Assembly (NCBI RefSeq): GCF_018863195.1
Contig: NZ_JAHKRT010000003.1
Location: 1 to 64,000 of the forward strand
Origin: Sphingomonas quercus
GTDB lineage: Bacteria > Pseudomonadota > Alphaproteobacteria > Sphingomonadales > Sphingomonadaceae
Direction: 5' to 3'
Length of the DNA stretch: 64,000 nt
Shown here: positions 1-10,452 of the stretch, one piece after another
Numbering within the stretch: the stretch's first letter is position 1
Layout of the letters: every line of letters begins with the position of its first letter
Position numbers and translations under genes: made by a program
The notes under the pieces: generated by a model
The model's database searches: none
The model's input: the letters and a program-made list of their open reading frames with translations, nothing else
Told to the model about the DNA's origin: nothing

Positions 1-83
1 ACTACGACCCCGCCAAATACCCGACCTACCTCGACCAGCTCGGCATCAAATACCCCAATCTCGGCACCACCGCCGGCGATTGA
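1..83 (+). CDS. C-terminal end of an unidentified protein, cut by the window edge
   Basis: An open frame enters from the left edge (codons begin at base 3) and stops with TGA at 81-83, giving a 26-residue tail that ends LGTTAGD. Codon use fits the rest of the window, so it is probably a genuine gene end. The tail carries no motif I recognise and no function is proposed. It is followed by an intergenic stretch with a palindromic repeat and runs toward the minus-strand glycerophosphotransferase-like gene. Confidence 0.5.
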   Translation, partial: YDPAKYPTYLDQLGIKYPNLGTTAGD

Positions 84-148
84 CCCACGACAACACACGC
101 AGAACCACGCGGGTCGGACGGCGGGGGCTGCGGCCTCGGTCCCACGTC

Positions 149-169
149 ATGCTGAACCCGGTTCAGCAT
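149..169. repeat. Palindromic intergenic repeat (REP-like)
   Basis: Two 10-base arms, ATGCTGAACC and GGTTCAGCAT, surround one central base and form a perfect hairpin between the convergent gene ends at 83 and 290. Related wording (TGCTGA.CCCGGTTC, GTTTCAGGGTGACG) recurs near 19.9 and 34.1 kb, which suggests a dispersed extragenic family. It could also end transcription, although no T tract follows on either strand. Confidence 0.55.
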
Positions 170-289
170 CCACCCGGCGATGAGTTCCGTCGGAGCGGGC
201 CTGACGTGAGCCTGTCGACGGTCAGGGGATGGGTGCCGTCGCGGCGGCGGTCATCGGACGCCCGGATCGCCCAGGTGCGGCCCGTCGGC

Positions 290-1417
290 TCACCCCCGCG
301 CCGCTGCGAGCACCAGCGCCGCGGCGCGCTCGGCCGGCGCATCGCCGATCTCGCCGAGCCGGCTGGCGAAGGCGCGCTGCGCCGCCTCGAAGCGCGGCTG
401 CTGGAGGGGGGCGCTGTCGAGCGCGGCGGAAAGGTCGTCCAGCCGGTCGATCACCTGTCCGTATTCCCAGAAATGATGATCCTCCCGCGCCCGCCAGTCG
501 ACGCCGTGACTGTTGAGGAACACGCAAGGCCGCGGGCTGGCGAGGAATTCCACGACCTGGCTGGAAGTGTCGCCGAGATAGAGGTCGGCGGCGCGCATAT
601 AGCTGCCGTCGACCATCGCGAAGCTGTGCAGATCGGCATGGACATGGGGCAGATCGGCGAGGCCCGCAAACAGCGCGACGATGGCCGGATCCTTCTCCGC
701 CAGCCGCTGGTGCGGCGCGAGGATCACGTTCCAGCGATCCTGCGCGGCGAGCATCGCCACCACCTCGCGCCCCCAGTTCCACCAGGAGGAACGATGGCGC
801 TGCCAGTGCGGCGCATAGACGAGGGTCGGCCGCGCGGTCGCGAACAGGCGGCGCGGATCGGTGCCGTGGCGGAAGCCCGACTTCACATAGCCGACCGGGT
901 GGATGCGCGCGCCGTCGTGTCCGGCCTGGACGAGCAGCGCCTTCTCGATCTCACTCGGCACGATCAGCAGCTTCGCTGCATCGCGCCTTTTGTCGCCGCG
1001 CACCGCCACCGGGCCGGCGCCATGCTGGGTCATGATAAAGTCGAGCGGCAGGAACGGCAGCGCGCGCGGCAACCACAGGCTGGTCCGCTCCGCACACACC
1101 ACCACCGCGGCGCGCAGCAGATGCGGCAGCAGGCCCGCCAGCATCGGCAGCTTGGGCGGCAGCGGCGGATTTTCGCCATGGAGAAGCTCGGGATGGCGGC
1201 GATAGCCGGGGGCGCGGCGGATGCGGACCTGCCCCGTCCCCATCCCGGCCAGCCAGCCGCCGATCAGCGCCTCGTGCACCGACGTCGACACCCAGATGTC
1301 GATATCCACATCCGGCGCCATCGTCGCCAGCCGCTCGGCGATCGGCCAGAGATGGGGCACCAGCAGGGTTTCGCCGAGGAAGAGAAAGGCGACCTTAGGC
1401 CGCCGGCCCGAACGCAT
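290..1417 (-). CDS. CDP-glycerol glycerophosphotransferase-like protein
   Basis: This 375-residue protein resembles the C-terminal, GT-B-like half of the CDP-glycerol:poly(glycerophosphate) glycerophosphotransferase family (TagF/TagB type). Visible support is an N-terminal nucleotide-fold strand (KVAFLFLGETLLVPH), a central TQHG segment and the late motif YLGDTSSQVVEFLASPRPCVF, which corresponds to the family's D.SS...D/E....P..F signature. There is no signal peptide or obvious membrane segment, so it should act in the cytoplasm or on the inner face of the membrane. It starts 8 bases after the stop of the nucleotidyltransferase and surely shares its transcript. Together they suggest making an activated alcohol-phosphate and transferring it to a surface polymer. 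The donor and acceptor are unknown. Confidence 0.75.
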   Translation of the reverse strand: MRSGRRPKVAFLFLGETLLVPHLWPIAERLATMAPDVDIDIWVSTSVHEALIGGWLAGMGTGQVRIRRAPGYRRHPELLHGENPPLPPKLPMLAGLLPHLLRAAVVVCAERTSLWLPRALPFLPLDFIMTQHGAGPVAVRGDKRRDAAKLLIVPSEIEKALLVQAGHDGARIHPVGYVKSGFRHGTDPRRLFATARPTLVYAPHWQRHRSSWWNWGREVVAMLAAQDRWNVILAPHQRLAEKDPAIVALFAGLADLPHVHADLHSFAMVDGSYMRAADLYLGDTSSQVVEFLASPRPCVFLNSHGVDWRAREDHHFWEYGQVIDRLDDLSAALDSAPLQQPRFEAAQRAFASRLGEIGDAPAERAAALVLAAARG

Positions 1418-1425
1418 GACCGCCC

Positions 1426-2208
1426 TCAGAGCGCGATCGCGTGGGCATCCACCGGCGCCGCCGGCGAAGCCGAGTCGACCAGCCAGCGGGCCATATCCTC
1501 CGGCCGGTCGATCTCGTTCCAGAGGCCGCCGGCGAAGGGCACCGCATGCACGACACGGTCCCGCGCCAGCCGATCGACGACCGCGTGATGGAAACTCTGC
1601 GCGCCCTCGACCTCGCGCAGCACCCGCTCGAGCATCGGCAGATAGCCGGCGCCGTCGGCGGCATTGGCGGCGATAAAGCCGAGCGAGCGATGCCGCGCCA
1701 TCGTCGCCGGCAGATCCTTGGCCACCGCCAGCACCCGGTCCTCCTCGACCCGGACCAGCATGTCGTCCAGCGCCGGCGCCGCCACCGGTTCGACGAACAG
1801 GTTCAGCCCTTCCGCCAGCCGCGACAGCCCGTCGGCGATGAGCGCCGGATCATAGATGGTGTCGCCGTTCAGCAGGCAGAACGGGCCGGAGAGCCGCCCC
1901 CGCGCCGCCCAGACGCTGCCGATCGAGCTGGAGATGGCATAGAAGGGGTTGAACACCAGCTCGGGCCGCTCGGCGGCGTTCCAGCGCTCGCCGAGATAAG
2001 CCTCCAGCCGATCGATCCGATAGCCGCCGACGACGGTGATCGCCTCGATCCCGGCGGCGCGCAACGCGCTCACCTGATGATCGAGGATCGTCCGGCCGCC
2101 GACCTCGATAAGGCATTTCGGGCGGTCGGCAGTGAGCGGCAGCAGGCGCGAGCCGAGGCCCGCGCAGAGCAGGACCGCATGAAGGCGTGGCGACGTCATC
2201 AAATTCAT
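1426..2208 (-). CDS. Sugar/choline-phosphate nucleotidyltransferase family protein (LicC-like)
   Basis: The 260-residue protein has the NTP-transferase fold signature near its N-terminus: LCAGLGSRLLPLT followed by the PKCL loop (about residues 14-34), then a metal-binding LLNGDTIYD (about 113-121). Its size and the lack of a hexapeptide-repeat tail fit the phosphocholine cytidylyltransferase/LicC or small MurNAc-1-P uridylyltransferase groups better than glucose-1-phosphate enzymes. It is the first gene of a two-gene unit with the glycerophosphotransferase-like gene, which favours a CDP-alcohol product. ATG codons at 2208 and 2199 are both possible starts; no strong ribosome binding site separates them. 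Substrate is inferred from context only. Confidence 0.75.
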   Translation of the reverse strand: MNLMTSPRLHAVLLCAGLGSRLLPLTADRPKCLIEVGGRTILDHQVSALRAAGIEAITVVGGYRIDRLEAYLGERWNAAERPELVFNPFYAISSSIGSVWAARGRLSGPFCLLNGDTIYDPALIADGLSRLAEGLNLFVEPVAAPALDDMLVRVEEDRVLAVAKDLPATMARHRSLGFIAANAADGAGYLPMLERVLREVEGAQSFHHAVVDRLARDRVVHAVPFAGGLWNEIDRPEDMARWLVDSASPAAPVDAHAIAL

Positions 2209-2345
2209 CTACCCATGGATTACGGCGACCGTGCGGCAAACGCTCCTGCCCAAGAATCGGGCAATCGACGAAGTTCTGCCCGTTAATGTGGCACCGCAAC
2301 AAATATATGTGGGCACCCGTCCCCCGTCGCTTGCGATTCGCCGAC

Positions 2346-2360
2346 TGGCACGCTTATTGA
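2346..2360 (+). promoter_or_regulatory. Possible sigma-54 promoter for glnB-glnA
   Basis: TGGCAC followed by five bases and TTGA resembles the -24/-12 consensus TGGCAC-N5-TTGC, with the -12 C replaced by A. It lies 36 bases before the glnB start. NtrC/sigma-54 control of glnB-glnA is established in several Alphaproteobacteria, but the mismatch falls on a normally invariant base, so this remains tentative. Confidence 0.4.
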
Positions 2361-2735
<375 letters not shown>

Positions 2736-2772
2736 TTCGAAGAGCTAAGGTTTAAGGAGCGAGGGACAGATT

Positions 2773-4185
<1,413 letters not shown>

Positions 4186-4210
4186 TCCTTCCGGACAGGA
4201 TGACGAAAAG

Positions 4211-4238
4211 GAGGCGCGCCGGGCAACCGGCGCGCCTC
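4211..4238 (+). terminator. Intrinsic terminator after glnA
   Basis: A perfect 12-base stem (4211-4222 with 4227-4238) closes on a GCAA tetraloop and is followed by a T-rich run (TTTCGTTT). It ends the glnB-glnA transcript before the peptidase gene. Confidence 0.85.
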
Positions 4239-4297
4239 TTTCGTTTACGCGCGGTTGCAGGCATCAGTGGCGGATTCGATCGACCGGAGACCCGCGG

Positions 4298-5872
4298 ATG
4301 AAGCCCATATCCCTCGCCGCCGCCCTGCTGATCAGCGCCGCCCCGGCGCTCGCCCAGACGCAAGGCGAGATATGGTGGAAGCATGTCGAAATCCTCGCCA
4401 CCGACGATATGCAAGGCCGGCTCACCGGCTCGCCCGGACATGCCCGCGCCGTGGCCTATGTCGCCGATCGCTTCCGTGCCTTCGGTCTCCAGCCCGCCGG
4501 GGTGGACGGCTATATCCAGCCGGTGGCGCTGGAGCAGCAGCGCGTCGTCGCCGCAGGCTCCCGGGCCGCCTTGGTCGCTGACGGGGCGTCCACCCCGCTC
4601 ACCGTCGGTCGCGACATCATCATCGGCGCCGGCGGCGGTCCGCGCCCCGCGAGCATCGAGGCCCCGCTGGTCTTCGCCGGATACGGCCTGCATCTGCCCG
4701 AGGCCGGACATGATGATTTTGCCGGGCTCGACATCCGCGGCAAGGTGGTGGTGGTGATCAGCGGCGGGCCGCAGACCATCTCCGGCGCGCTCAAATCCCA
4801 TGCGCGGCGCGAGCGGGCCGCCTATGTCGCCTCGCAAGGCGGCCTGGGCATCATCGACCTCACCACACCCAAGGCGATCGAAATCCCGTGGGCCCGCCAG
4901 ATGCTGCTCTCCAGCCAGCCGGGCATGTATCTCGCCGACCCGGCGCTGCGCGATTCGGCGCGGCCGCTATTCGACGCGCGCGTCGATCCCGCCCAGGCGG
5001 AAAAGCTGTTCACCCGCTCCGGCCACAGCTTCGCGGAGATGGCGGCGCTGGCCGATGCCTCCGCCGCGGTTCCTGGCTTCGCGCTCAACCAGTCGATCCG
5101 CGCAGCGATCAGCGCGGAACGCGCGCCGGTCCATTCCGCCAATGTCGTCGGCCGCCTGCCCGGCAGCGACCCGAAGCTGGCGGCCGAGAACGTCATCGTC
5201 TCCGCCCATGTCGACGGACTCGGCGTCGGCGAGCCGATCAACGGCGATCGCATCTATAACGGCGCGATCGACAACGCCTCGGGCGTCGCGTCGCTGCTCG
5301 AGATCGCGCGTCGCTTCCAGGCGGACAAGGCGCGGCCGAAGCGCTCGATCCTGTTCGTGGTGGTGACGGCGGAGGAGAAGGGCCTGCTCGGCTCGCGCTA
5401 TTTCGCGGCGCGGCCGACAGTGCCCAAGGCCTCGCTGGTCGCCGACGTCAACTATGACATGGCGCTGCCGCTATGGCCGCTGACCAGCGTGCTGATGCAC
5501 GGCGCGGGCGAGAGCAGCCTCGGCACGCTCGCCGCGAGCGTCGGACAGGACCATGGTCTGCCGCTCGTCACCGATCCCTTCCCGGACCGCAACGTCTTCG
5601 TCCGCTCCGACCAGTACAGCTTCATCCGCGCGGGCATCCCGTCGCTGTTCGTCAAGTTCGGCTTCCGCGCCGGCACGCCGGACGCGGAGACGGAACGTGC
5701 CTGGCGCGCCAACCGCTATCACTCCCCGTCGGACGATCCTGCCCAGCCGGTGATGAAGGAAGAGGCGGTGAAGCTTGACCGCTATGTCGGCGACCTGGTG
5801 CTTCGCATCGCCGACGCGCCGACGCGGCCGACATGGAATACCGACAGCTTTTTCAAGCGCTTCGCCGACTGA
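4298..5872 (+). CDS. Secreted M28 family zinc metallopeptidase
   Basis: The 524-residue protein starts with a typical cleavable signal peptide ending APALA (about residue 19), so it is periplasmic or secreted. The C-terminal half has the M28 di-zinc site in order: His304-Val-Asp306 (SAHVDGLG), bridging Asp325 (AIDNASG), catalytic and ligand Glu359-Glu360 (TAEEKG), a later Asp in DVNYD and His475 (RYHSPSDD). The middle region between the signal and catalytic domain looks like a PA domain insertion, as in many M28 aminopeptidases. It stands alone between the glnA terminator and a hairpin at 5996. Its substrate is probably a peptide N-terminus, not determined here. Confidence 0.92.
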   Translation: MKPISLAAALLISAAPALAQTQGEIWWKHVEILATDDMQGRLTGSPGHARAVAYVADRFRAFGLQPAGVDGYIQPVALEQQRVVAAGSRAALVADGASTPLTVGRDIIIGAGGGPRPASIEAPLVFAGYGLHLPEAGHDDFAGLDIRGKVVVVISGGPQTISGALKSHARRERAAYVASQGGLGIIDLTTPKAIEIPWARQMLLSSQPGMYLADPALRDSARPLFDARVDPAQAEKLFTRSGHSFAEMAALADASAAVPGFALNQSIRAAISAERAPVHSANVVGRLPGSDPKLAAENVIVSAHVDGLGVGEPINGDRIYNGAIDNASGVASLLEIARRFQADKARPKRSILFVVVTAEEKGLLGSRYFAARPTVPKASLVADVNYDMALPLWPLTSVLMHGAGESSLGTLAASVGQDHGLPLVTDPFPDRNVFVRSDQYSFIRAGIPSLFVKFGFRAGTPDAETERAWRANRYHSPSDDPAQPVMKEEAVKLDRYVGDLVLRIADAPTRPTWNTDSFFKRFAD

Positions 5873-5995
5873 CAAGGCGTTTCGGCTCTTGAAATCAGGG
5901 CGTTTTTGGGCTACTCGGCGGACGTGACGTTCGTTTGTCTTTGACAGGCAACCGCCTAGGAATTCGGATGCTTGCTCATCCTGAATTCTGAGATT

Positions 5996-6023
5996 GGAGG
6001 CCGGCGCTGGAACGCCGGCCTCC
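5996..6023. terminator. Hairpin between the M28 gene and the 37-residue peptide
   Basis: A perfect 11-base stem (GGAGGCCGGCG with CGCCGGCCTCC) closes on a six-base loop. It lies 5 bases beyond the stop of the minus-strand peptide gene and 123 bases beyond the M28 stop, so it can end transcripts from both sides. T tracts are weak on both strands. Confidence 0.55.
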
Positions 6024-6028
6024 GTCAC

Positions 6029-6142
6029 TCACTTGCCCATTCGGGCGACCTCGATGATTTTCAGCACCAGGGTGGCGAAGGCGATGCAAAGCGTCGCGAT
6101 CGCCGTGAGCAACTGTGACTTACGTTTATCCTTGATATGCAA
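6029..6142 (-). CDS. 37-residue hydrophobic peptide (possible membrane-active or type I toxin-like peptide)
   Basis: The proposed start is TTG at 6140-6142, preceded on the minus strand by GAAGGAGGTGG, a near-perfect ribosome binding site; a longer frame reaches 6265 but its extra residues look non-coding. The product has a basic N-terminus (HIKDKRKSQ), one hydrophobic helix of about 20 residues (from LLTAIATL to about EVA) and a basic end, RMGK. That layout is typical of small inner-membrane peptides and of type I toxins, but I do not recognise the family. It lies 119 bases after tamB on the same strand and is closed by the hairpin at 5996-6023. Confidence 0.5.
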   Translation of the reverse strand: MHIKDKRKSQLLTAIATLCIAFATLVLKIIEVARMGK

Positions 6143-6261
6143 CCACCTCCTTCGACGGCCTTGATACGCCAGCGCCCGAAAGGCGCGGGTCGTCGCCGTC
6201 GAGGGTACCACTGGCGAATCGGGCGGCACCGCGACAACTGCGCACCCGGCCAGTCCGCGCC

Positions 6262-9200
6262 TCAATAGTCCCGCGAAATCCGTATGTTGGCGCTCTGTCG
6301 GCCGATCGTGGAGAGCGTCGAGAGCAACGACAGCCAGCGCGTGATCTGGAACTCGACCCGCGTCGCCGAATAGCCCTGACCGTCCGTGATCAGCTCCACA
6401 TAGGTGCGTCGCCCGATATATTTGCCGGCCGCCACCGACGTACGCTGCCCGGTGGTCACATCGGCGGGCAGGATGCGCAGCCGGTCGAGCCGCACCGCGC
6501 GACGCACCGCGTTGATCGGGTCAAGGCCGAGGCCGTTGCCATTGCTCCGCAGCGAGGCGACGGCGGCGGCCAGCTGCACCGCCTCCGGCGCCGACAAATT
6601 GGTGATCGACGTGCCGAACAGCAGCCGCGACAGCAGCTCGTCCTCCGGCATCGCCGGCACGCTCTGGAAATCAATCTCTGGCTTGAGGCCCGTCCCGCTC
6701 ACCCGGATGGTGGCGTTGAGGCCCTGGATATTGGCGAGCGCGACGATGTCGACCACCGGGTCGACCGGCACCGAGCCGGTGAAGCGGATCATGCCGCGAT
6801 CGAGATCGAAACGGCGACCGGCGAAATCATAGCTGCCGCGCACGAGATCGGCGCGCCCGGTGATCTGCGGATCGTTGACGGTGCCCTTGATGACGAGATT
6901 GCTCCGCCATTCGCTGTCCAGGCCGAGGCCGCTGACGGCAAGCCGATTGCGCGCATCCGCCTTGAGGTTCAGCGACCACGGCACGGGGGCCGCCTGTACC
7001 TCGGCCTCGTCGGCGGGGCGGTTTACTTCCTTGACGGCGAGGCGCGGCACGGTTGCGGCGGCGGCGCGGCCCAGGCGGAAATGGCCGCGATCGATGCTGA
7101 CATCGCCGGCGATCGTGCCGCCCAGGCCATCCGACTTGATCGACAGCGGGCCGGTGACGGTGGCGCCGATATCGTCGCGATCGAGCAGCGTCGCCTCGCG
7201 CGCGTCCATCTGGATGTCCATGCCGAGACCATTGGCGCGGGCGAGGTCGAACGTGGCGCGGCCGGTGACGCGGCCGTCGCCGCGGGTGCTGCCGGCGAAG
7301 CGATCGATGAGCAGCCGCGATCCGGCGAAGCTGCCGCTGGCGACAAGATTGGTGATCACCGTGCCCGACACCGCGCTTTCCAGCCGCGCCGCCGTCGTGC
7401 GCAGCGAGCCCTGGATGCGCGGATCGAGCGCCGTCCCGCGCACGTCGGCACCGATCGCCACCGGACCCGACAGGTCGACCGTCTCCACCCCGGTCAGGCG
7501 CCAGAGGATGTCGGCCGGCCCCTCATAGCGCAGCTGCGCGAACAGCGGCGCGGCGGTAAGGCGCGAGACGATATCGCCCGCATCCGGCAGCGGCGACAGC
7601 CGCGCCTGCGCCCGGCCAATGATCTTGCCGCCATTGGCGACGACGGCGCGGGCGGCAGCGTTGCGCCCCTCCAGCACCGCGGCGAGGCCGAGATCGACCG
7701 GCGCCGAGGACAGCACGAGGCCGGAGCGCGTCAGTCCGGAGACACGCAGGTCCATGCGCCCGCGCGGCGCCTCGCCATTGGCGGCCTGCGCATAGCTGAC
7801 CTTGCCGGAGGCGAGCCCGCCGAGGCCGAGACCCGGAAACCCCATGTCCAGCACCGACAGCGGCATGCGATCGAGGCTCGCCTCGAACCGATTGGCGACC
7901 GGCCCGAACCGTCCGGAGACGCGCGCCGAGCCGCCCGAGAAGCCGAGGCCGGTTTCGGCGAGCAGCCAGCCGTCGCCGTCGCGGGAGAGACGGGCCGGAC
8001 TGGTGAGGTTGATCGGCCGGCCGTCCACCGTGCCTCCCCCGGTCACCGTCACCGCGTCCCGCTCCAGCCGGGCGCTGGTCTCCAGCGCGAAGGCGCGGCC
8101 GCGCGATCCGGCGAGCGCCGCCTTCACCTCGCCCTCCCCCGCGCGCAGCCGCGCGGTGGCGTCGAGCCGGGCCAGCGAGATCGCCCCCCGCCGCATGCCC
8201 TGACCGACGACGTGGCCGTCCAACGCCGTGCCGGCAGGGTCGAGCAGGATCACGCCGTCCAGCGCGCCACGCCGCACCGACAGGTTGGCGACCCCGCCGA
8301 GCTGGGCGTCGTCCGCCTTGAGGTGGGCCTCGATTCGCTGAATCTGGCCGGCCGGCGCGAACAGCAATTGTCCGGATAGCCCACCGCCCCCAACCTGCAG
8401 GGCGCCGTTGAAGCCCCCCGGATCGGAACGCAGCGCGCCGGCGGCGCGCGTGCCGCTGACCTCGAGTTGCGCGACCTGAACCGTCGCGGGTGCCCCCTGC
8501 GGCATCAGGATCGCGCCCCGCCCGCGGAACGGCCCCAGGGTCGAGCCGCCGGCCGCCGTCCAGTCATAGCCCTGCGCGTTCGGATCGAGATCGAGCCGCA
8601 CCGCCGACAGCCCTAGCGCCCGGGCCGGCGCGGCGAGCAGCAGGTTGAGCTTCGGCCGCGAGATGTCGCCGTCGAGCGCCAGGGTGAAGGCGCCATAGGT
8701 TGCCTGGTTGCCGCTGCCGTTGAACTGGAACCGGCCGTCGCGCTGTCGGAGCCCGTCGCCGCCGATGCGGATCGACGGCGCGGTGAGCACGAGGTTGCTG
8801 AACCGGATCACCCCGTCGGCACCGCGCACCAGCTCGGTGTCCAGCTCCGGCAAGCCGCCGGCCAGCCCGGCGAGAAAGGCGTTGTCGAACCGCCGCACCC
8901 ATGCCCGCCCCCGGCCGCTCACCACCGTGCCCCGCCCGCCCGCGCCCGGCACGACGCGCAGCTCGCTCAGCACGTCGACAATGCCGAGGCCGGGGATGAG
9001 ATAACGGTTGAGGCCGCCAGACAGGCTGACCCGATATTCGCCGGTGACGAGATCGACGAGCAGGGCGAGCTTGGTGTTGAGCTTGTCAGAGCGGACGTCC
9101 AGCCCCTCGCCGGTGAGCAGCTTGTCGGTCACCTTGAGCGTGCCGGCAACGCGCAGATTGGCGAGGATGCCGCCGGCCACGTCGCCGACGCCGGTAACGC

Positions 9201-10452
9201 GGGCGGCGGTCAGCACGATCGGCACCGCGATCGGCAGCCGCGACAGCTGGCCCGAGCCCGTGGCGTGGACGAGTTCGAAGCCGGTCTGGTCGAAGGCGAT
9301 GCGCGGCGCGGCGAGATGATAGGTGAAGCGCGCGGTGCGGAATGGACCGTCCAGCCTGATCGTGCCGCCGATGATGCCGCGCCCGGACATGTTCGGGAAC
9401 AGCGCCTCGGGCTTGAGCAGCTTCACGTCGATATCGAGGCGCCGGAAGGCGGAGGCGGCGAGATCGACGCCGCCGCGCATCGCCAGGTCCAGCGCGCCCG
9501 AACGCAGCGACAGCCGGCCGTCGAGCCGGCGGTCGACCAGCGTCGCCGACCCGTTCACCGCCACGCGCGGCGAGGTCAGCCGCTGCTTCTTGCCCTGGGT
9601 CAGCGGCGCCGGCTCCGCCATGCCGTTCAAGCCGTAGCGGCCGGCGTCGGCGGTGAGAGCGAGGTCGGCGGTGCGCCGGCCCGACACGTCCAGCGCCGCA
9701 TGTCCGCGCCAGCGCGTCCATGACCCGTCGCCTCCCACCTTCATCGCGATCGGCCGCCTCGTGCCGAGCAGCCCGCCGATCGTGCCGCCGGCCGGCGCGT
9801 CGAGGGCGGCATCGACATCGAAGCGATCCCGGTCCGGTGCCGCGTCGAGCAATACGTGCAGCCGGTCCCCGCCCGCCGCTTGCGCCGCCGCATCGATCAG
9901 CGCGCGGCCATTGCGGATGTCGGCCCGCCCGACCAGCCGGGCGAGGCGCCGCTCCTTGCCCGCCAGCCCCGGTTCCAGCCGGATGCGCGCGTCGAGGCTG
10001 CCGATATGGACGTCGAATCCGGGCAGGATCGGGCCCTGTCGTCCGGTCGGGCGGAGGTGCGGCCCCCGATGGAGGATGATCAGCCCGGCACGCAGCGAAC
10101 GGATGTCGAGCCGATTATGCCACCAGGCGGTCGGCCGCCAGTCGAGCGCGATCTCCGGGGCCTCCAGCCACAGGCCTTGGGGGTCGTAGAGGCGCACGTC
10201 GCGCAGCCGCGCTGCGCCCCATAGCGATCCGTCGATCCGCCCGACGCGGATGCGCAGGCCCGTCGCCGGGCGCAACGCGCCGATGCGATCGGCGACGAAA
10301 CGGTGCCCGGGGGTGGTGTCGATCCCCCACAGGGCGAGCAGCGCCGCCGTCGCCAAGCCGAGCACGCCCAGGCCGACCCAGCGCGACAGCCTGCGCCACC
10401 ACCGCCGACGGCGCTGCGGCGGGAACGGCGGGGGTGCCTCCTCCTCGTCCAT
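6262..10452 (-). CDS. tamB: Translocation and assembly module inner-membrane subunit TamB
   Basis: The 1396-residue protein has a Pro-rich and Arg-rich cytoplasmic start, one N-terminal membrane anchor (about residues 25-45), a very long beta-rich AsmA-like periplasmic body, and a C-terminal TamB/DUF490 domain ending in alternating hydrophobic strands (NIRISRDY). TamB spans the periplasm and, with TamA, works in outer-membrane protein and lipid transport. I chose the ATG at 10452 because it overlaps the TamA stop (ATGA), giving a coupled tamA-tamB operon; an upstream extension would lie inside tamA. The length is within the family's usual range. Confidence 0.93.
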   Translation of the reverse strand: MDEEEAPPPFPPQRRRRWWRRLSRWVGLGVLGLATAALLALWGIDTTPGHRFVADRIGALRPATGLRIRVGRIDGSLWGAARLRDVRLYDPQGLWLEAPEIALDWRPTAWWHNRLDIRSLRAGLIILHRGPHLRPTGRQGPILPGFDVHIGSLDARIRLEPGLAGKERRLARLVGRADIRNGRALIDAAAQAAGGDRLHVLLDAAPDRDRFDVDAALDAPAGGTIGGLLGTRRPIAMKVGGDGSWTRWRGHAALDVSGRRTADLALTADAGRYGLNGMAEPAPLTQGKKQRLTSPRVAVNGSATLVDRRLDGRLSLRSGALDLAMRGGVDLAASAFRRLDIDVKLLKPEALFPNMSGRGIIGGTIRLDGPFRTARFTYHLAAPRIAFDQTGFELVHATGSGQLSRLPIAVPIVLTAARVTGVGDVAGGILANLRVAGTLKVTDKLLTGEGLDVRSDKLNTKLALLVDLVTGEYRVSLSGGLNRYLIPGLGIVDVLSELRVVPGAGGRGTVVSGRGRAWVRRFDNAFLAGLAGGLPELDTELVRGADGVIRFSNLVLTAPSIRIGGDGLRQRDGRFQFNGSGNQATYGAFTLALDGDISRPKLNLLLAAPARALGLSAVRLDLDPNAQGYDWTAAGGSTLGPFRGRGAILMPQGAPATVQVAQLEVSGTRAAGALRSDPGGFNGALQVGGGGLSGQLLFAPAGQIQRIEAHLKADDAQLGGVANLSVRRGALDGVILLDPAGTALDGHVVGQGMRRGAISLARLDATARLRAGEGEVKAALAGSRGRAFALETSARLERDAVTVTGGGTVDGRPINLTSPARLSRDGDGWLLAETGLGFSGGSARVSGRFGPVANRFEASLDRMPLSVLDMGFPGLGLGGLASGKVSYAQAANGEAPRGRMDLRVSGLTRSGLVLSSAPVDLGLAAVLEGRNAAARAVVANGGKIIGRAQARLSPLPDAGDIVSRLTAAPLFAQLRYEGPADILWRLTGVETVDLSGPVAIGADVRGTALDPRIQGSLRTTAARLESAVSGTVITNLVASGSFAGSRLLIDRFAGSTRGDGRVTGRATFDLARANGLGMDIQMDAREATLLDRDDIGATVTGPLSIKSDGLGGTIAGDVSIDRGHFRLGRAAAATVPRLAVKEVNRPADEAEVQAAPVPWSLNLKADARNRLAVSGLGLDSEWRSNLVIKGTVNDPQITGRADLVRGSYDFAGRRFDLDRGMIRFTGSVPVDPVVDIVALANIQGLNATIRVSGTGLKPEIDFQSVPAMPEDELLSRLLFGTSITNLSAPEAVQLAAAVASLRSNGNGLGLDPINAVRRAVRLDRLRILPADVTTGQRTSVAAGKYIGRRTYVELITDGQGYSATRVEFQITRWLSLLSTLSTIGRQSANIRISRDY

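Noticed and set aside
6143-6265. N-terminal extension of the small peptide gene to 6265
   Set aside because: The extra 41 residues are Pro/Arg/Val-rich and precede an excellent ribosome binding site at the shorter TTG start; they look non-coding.
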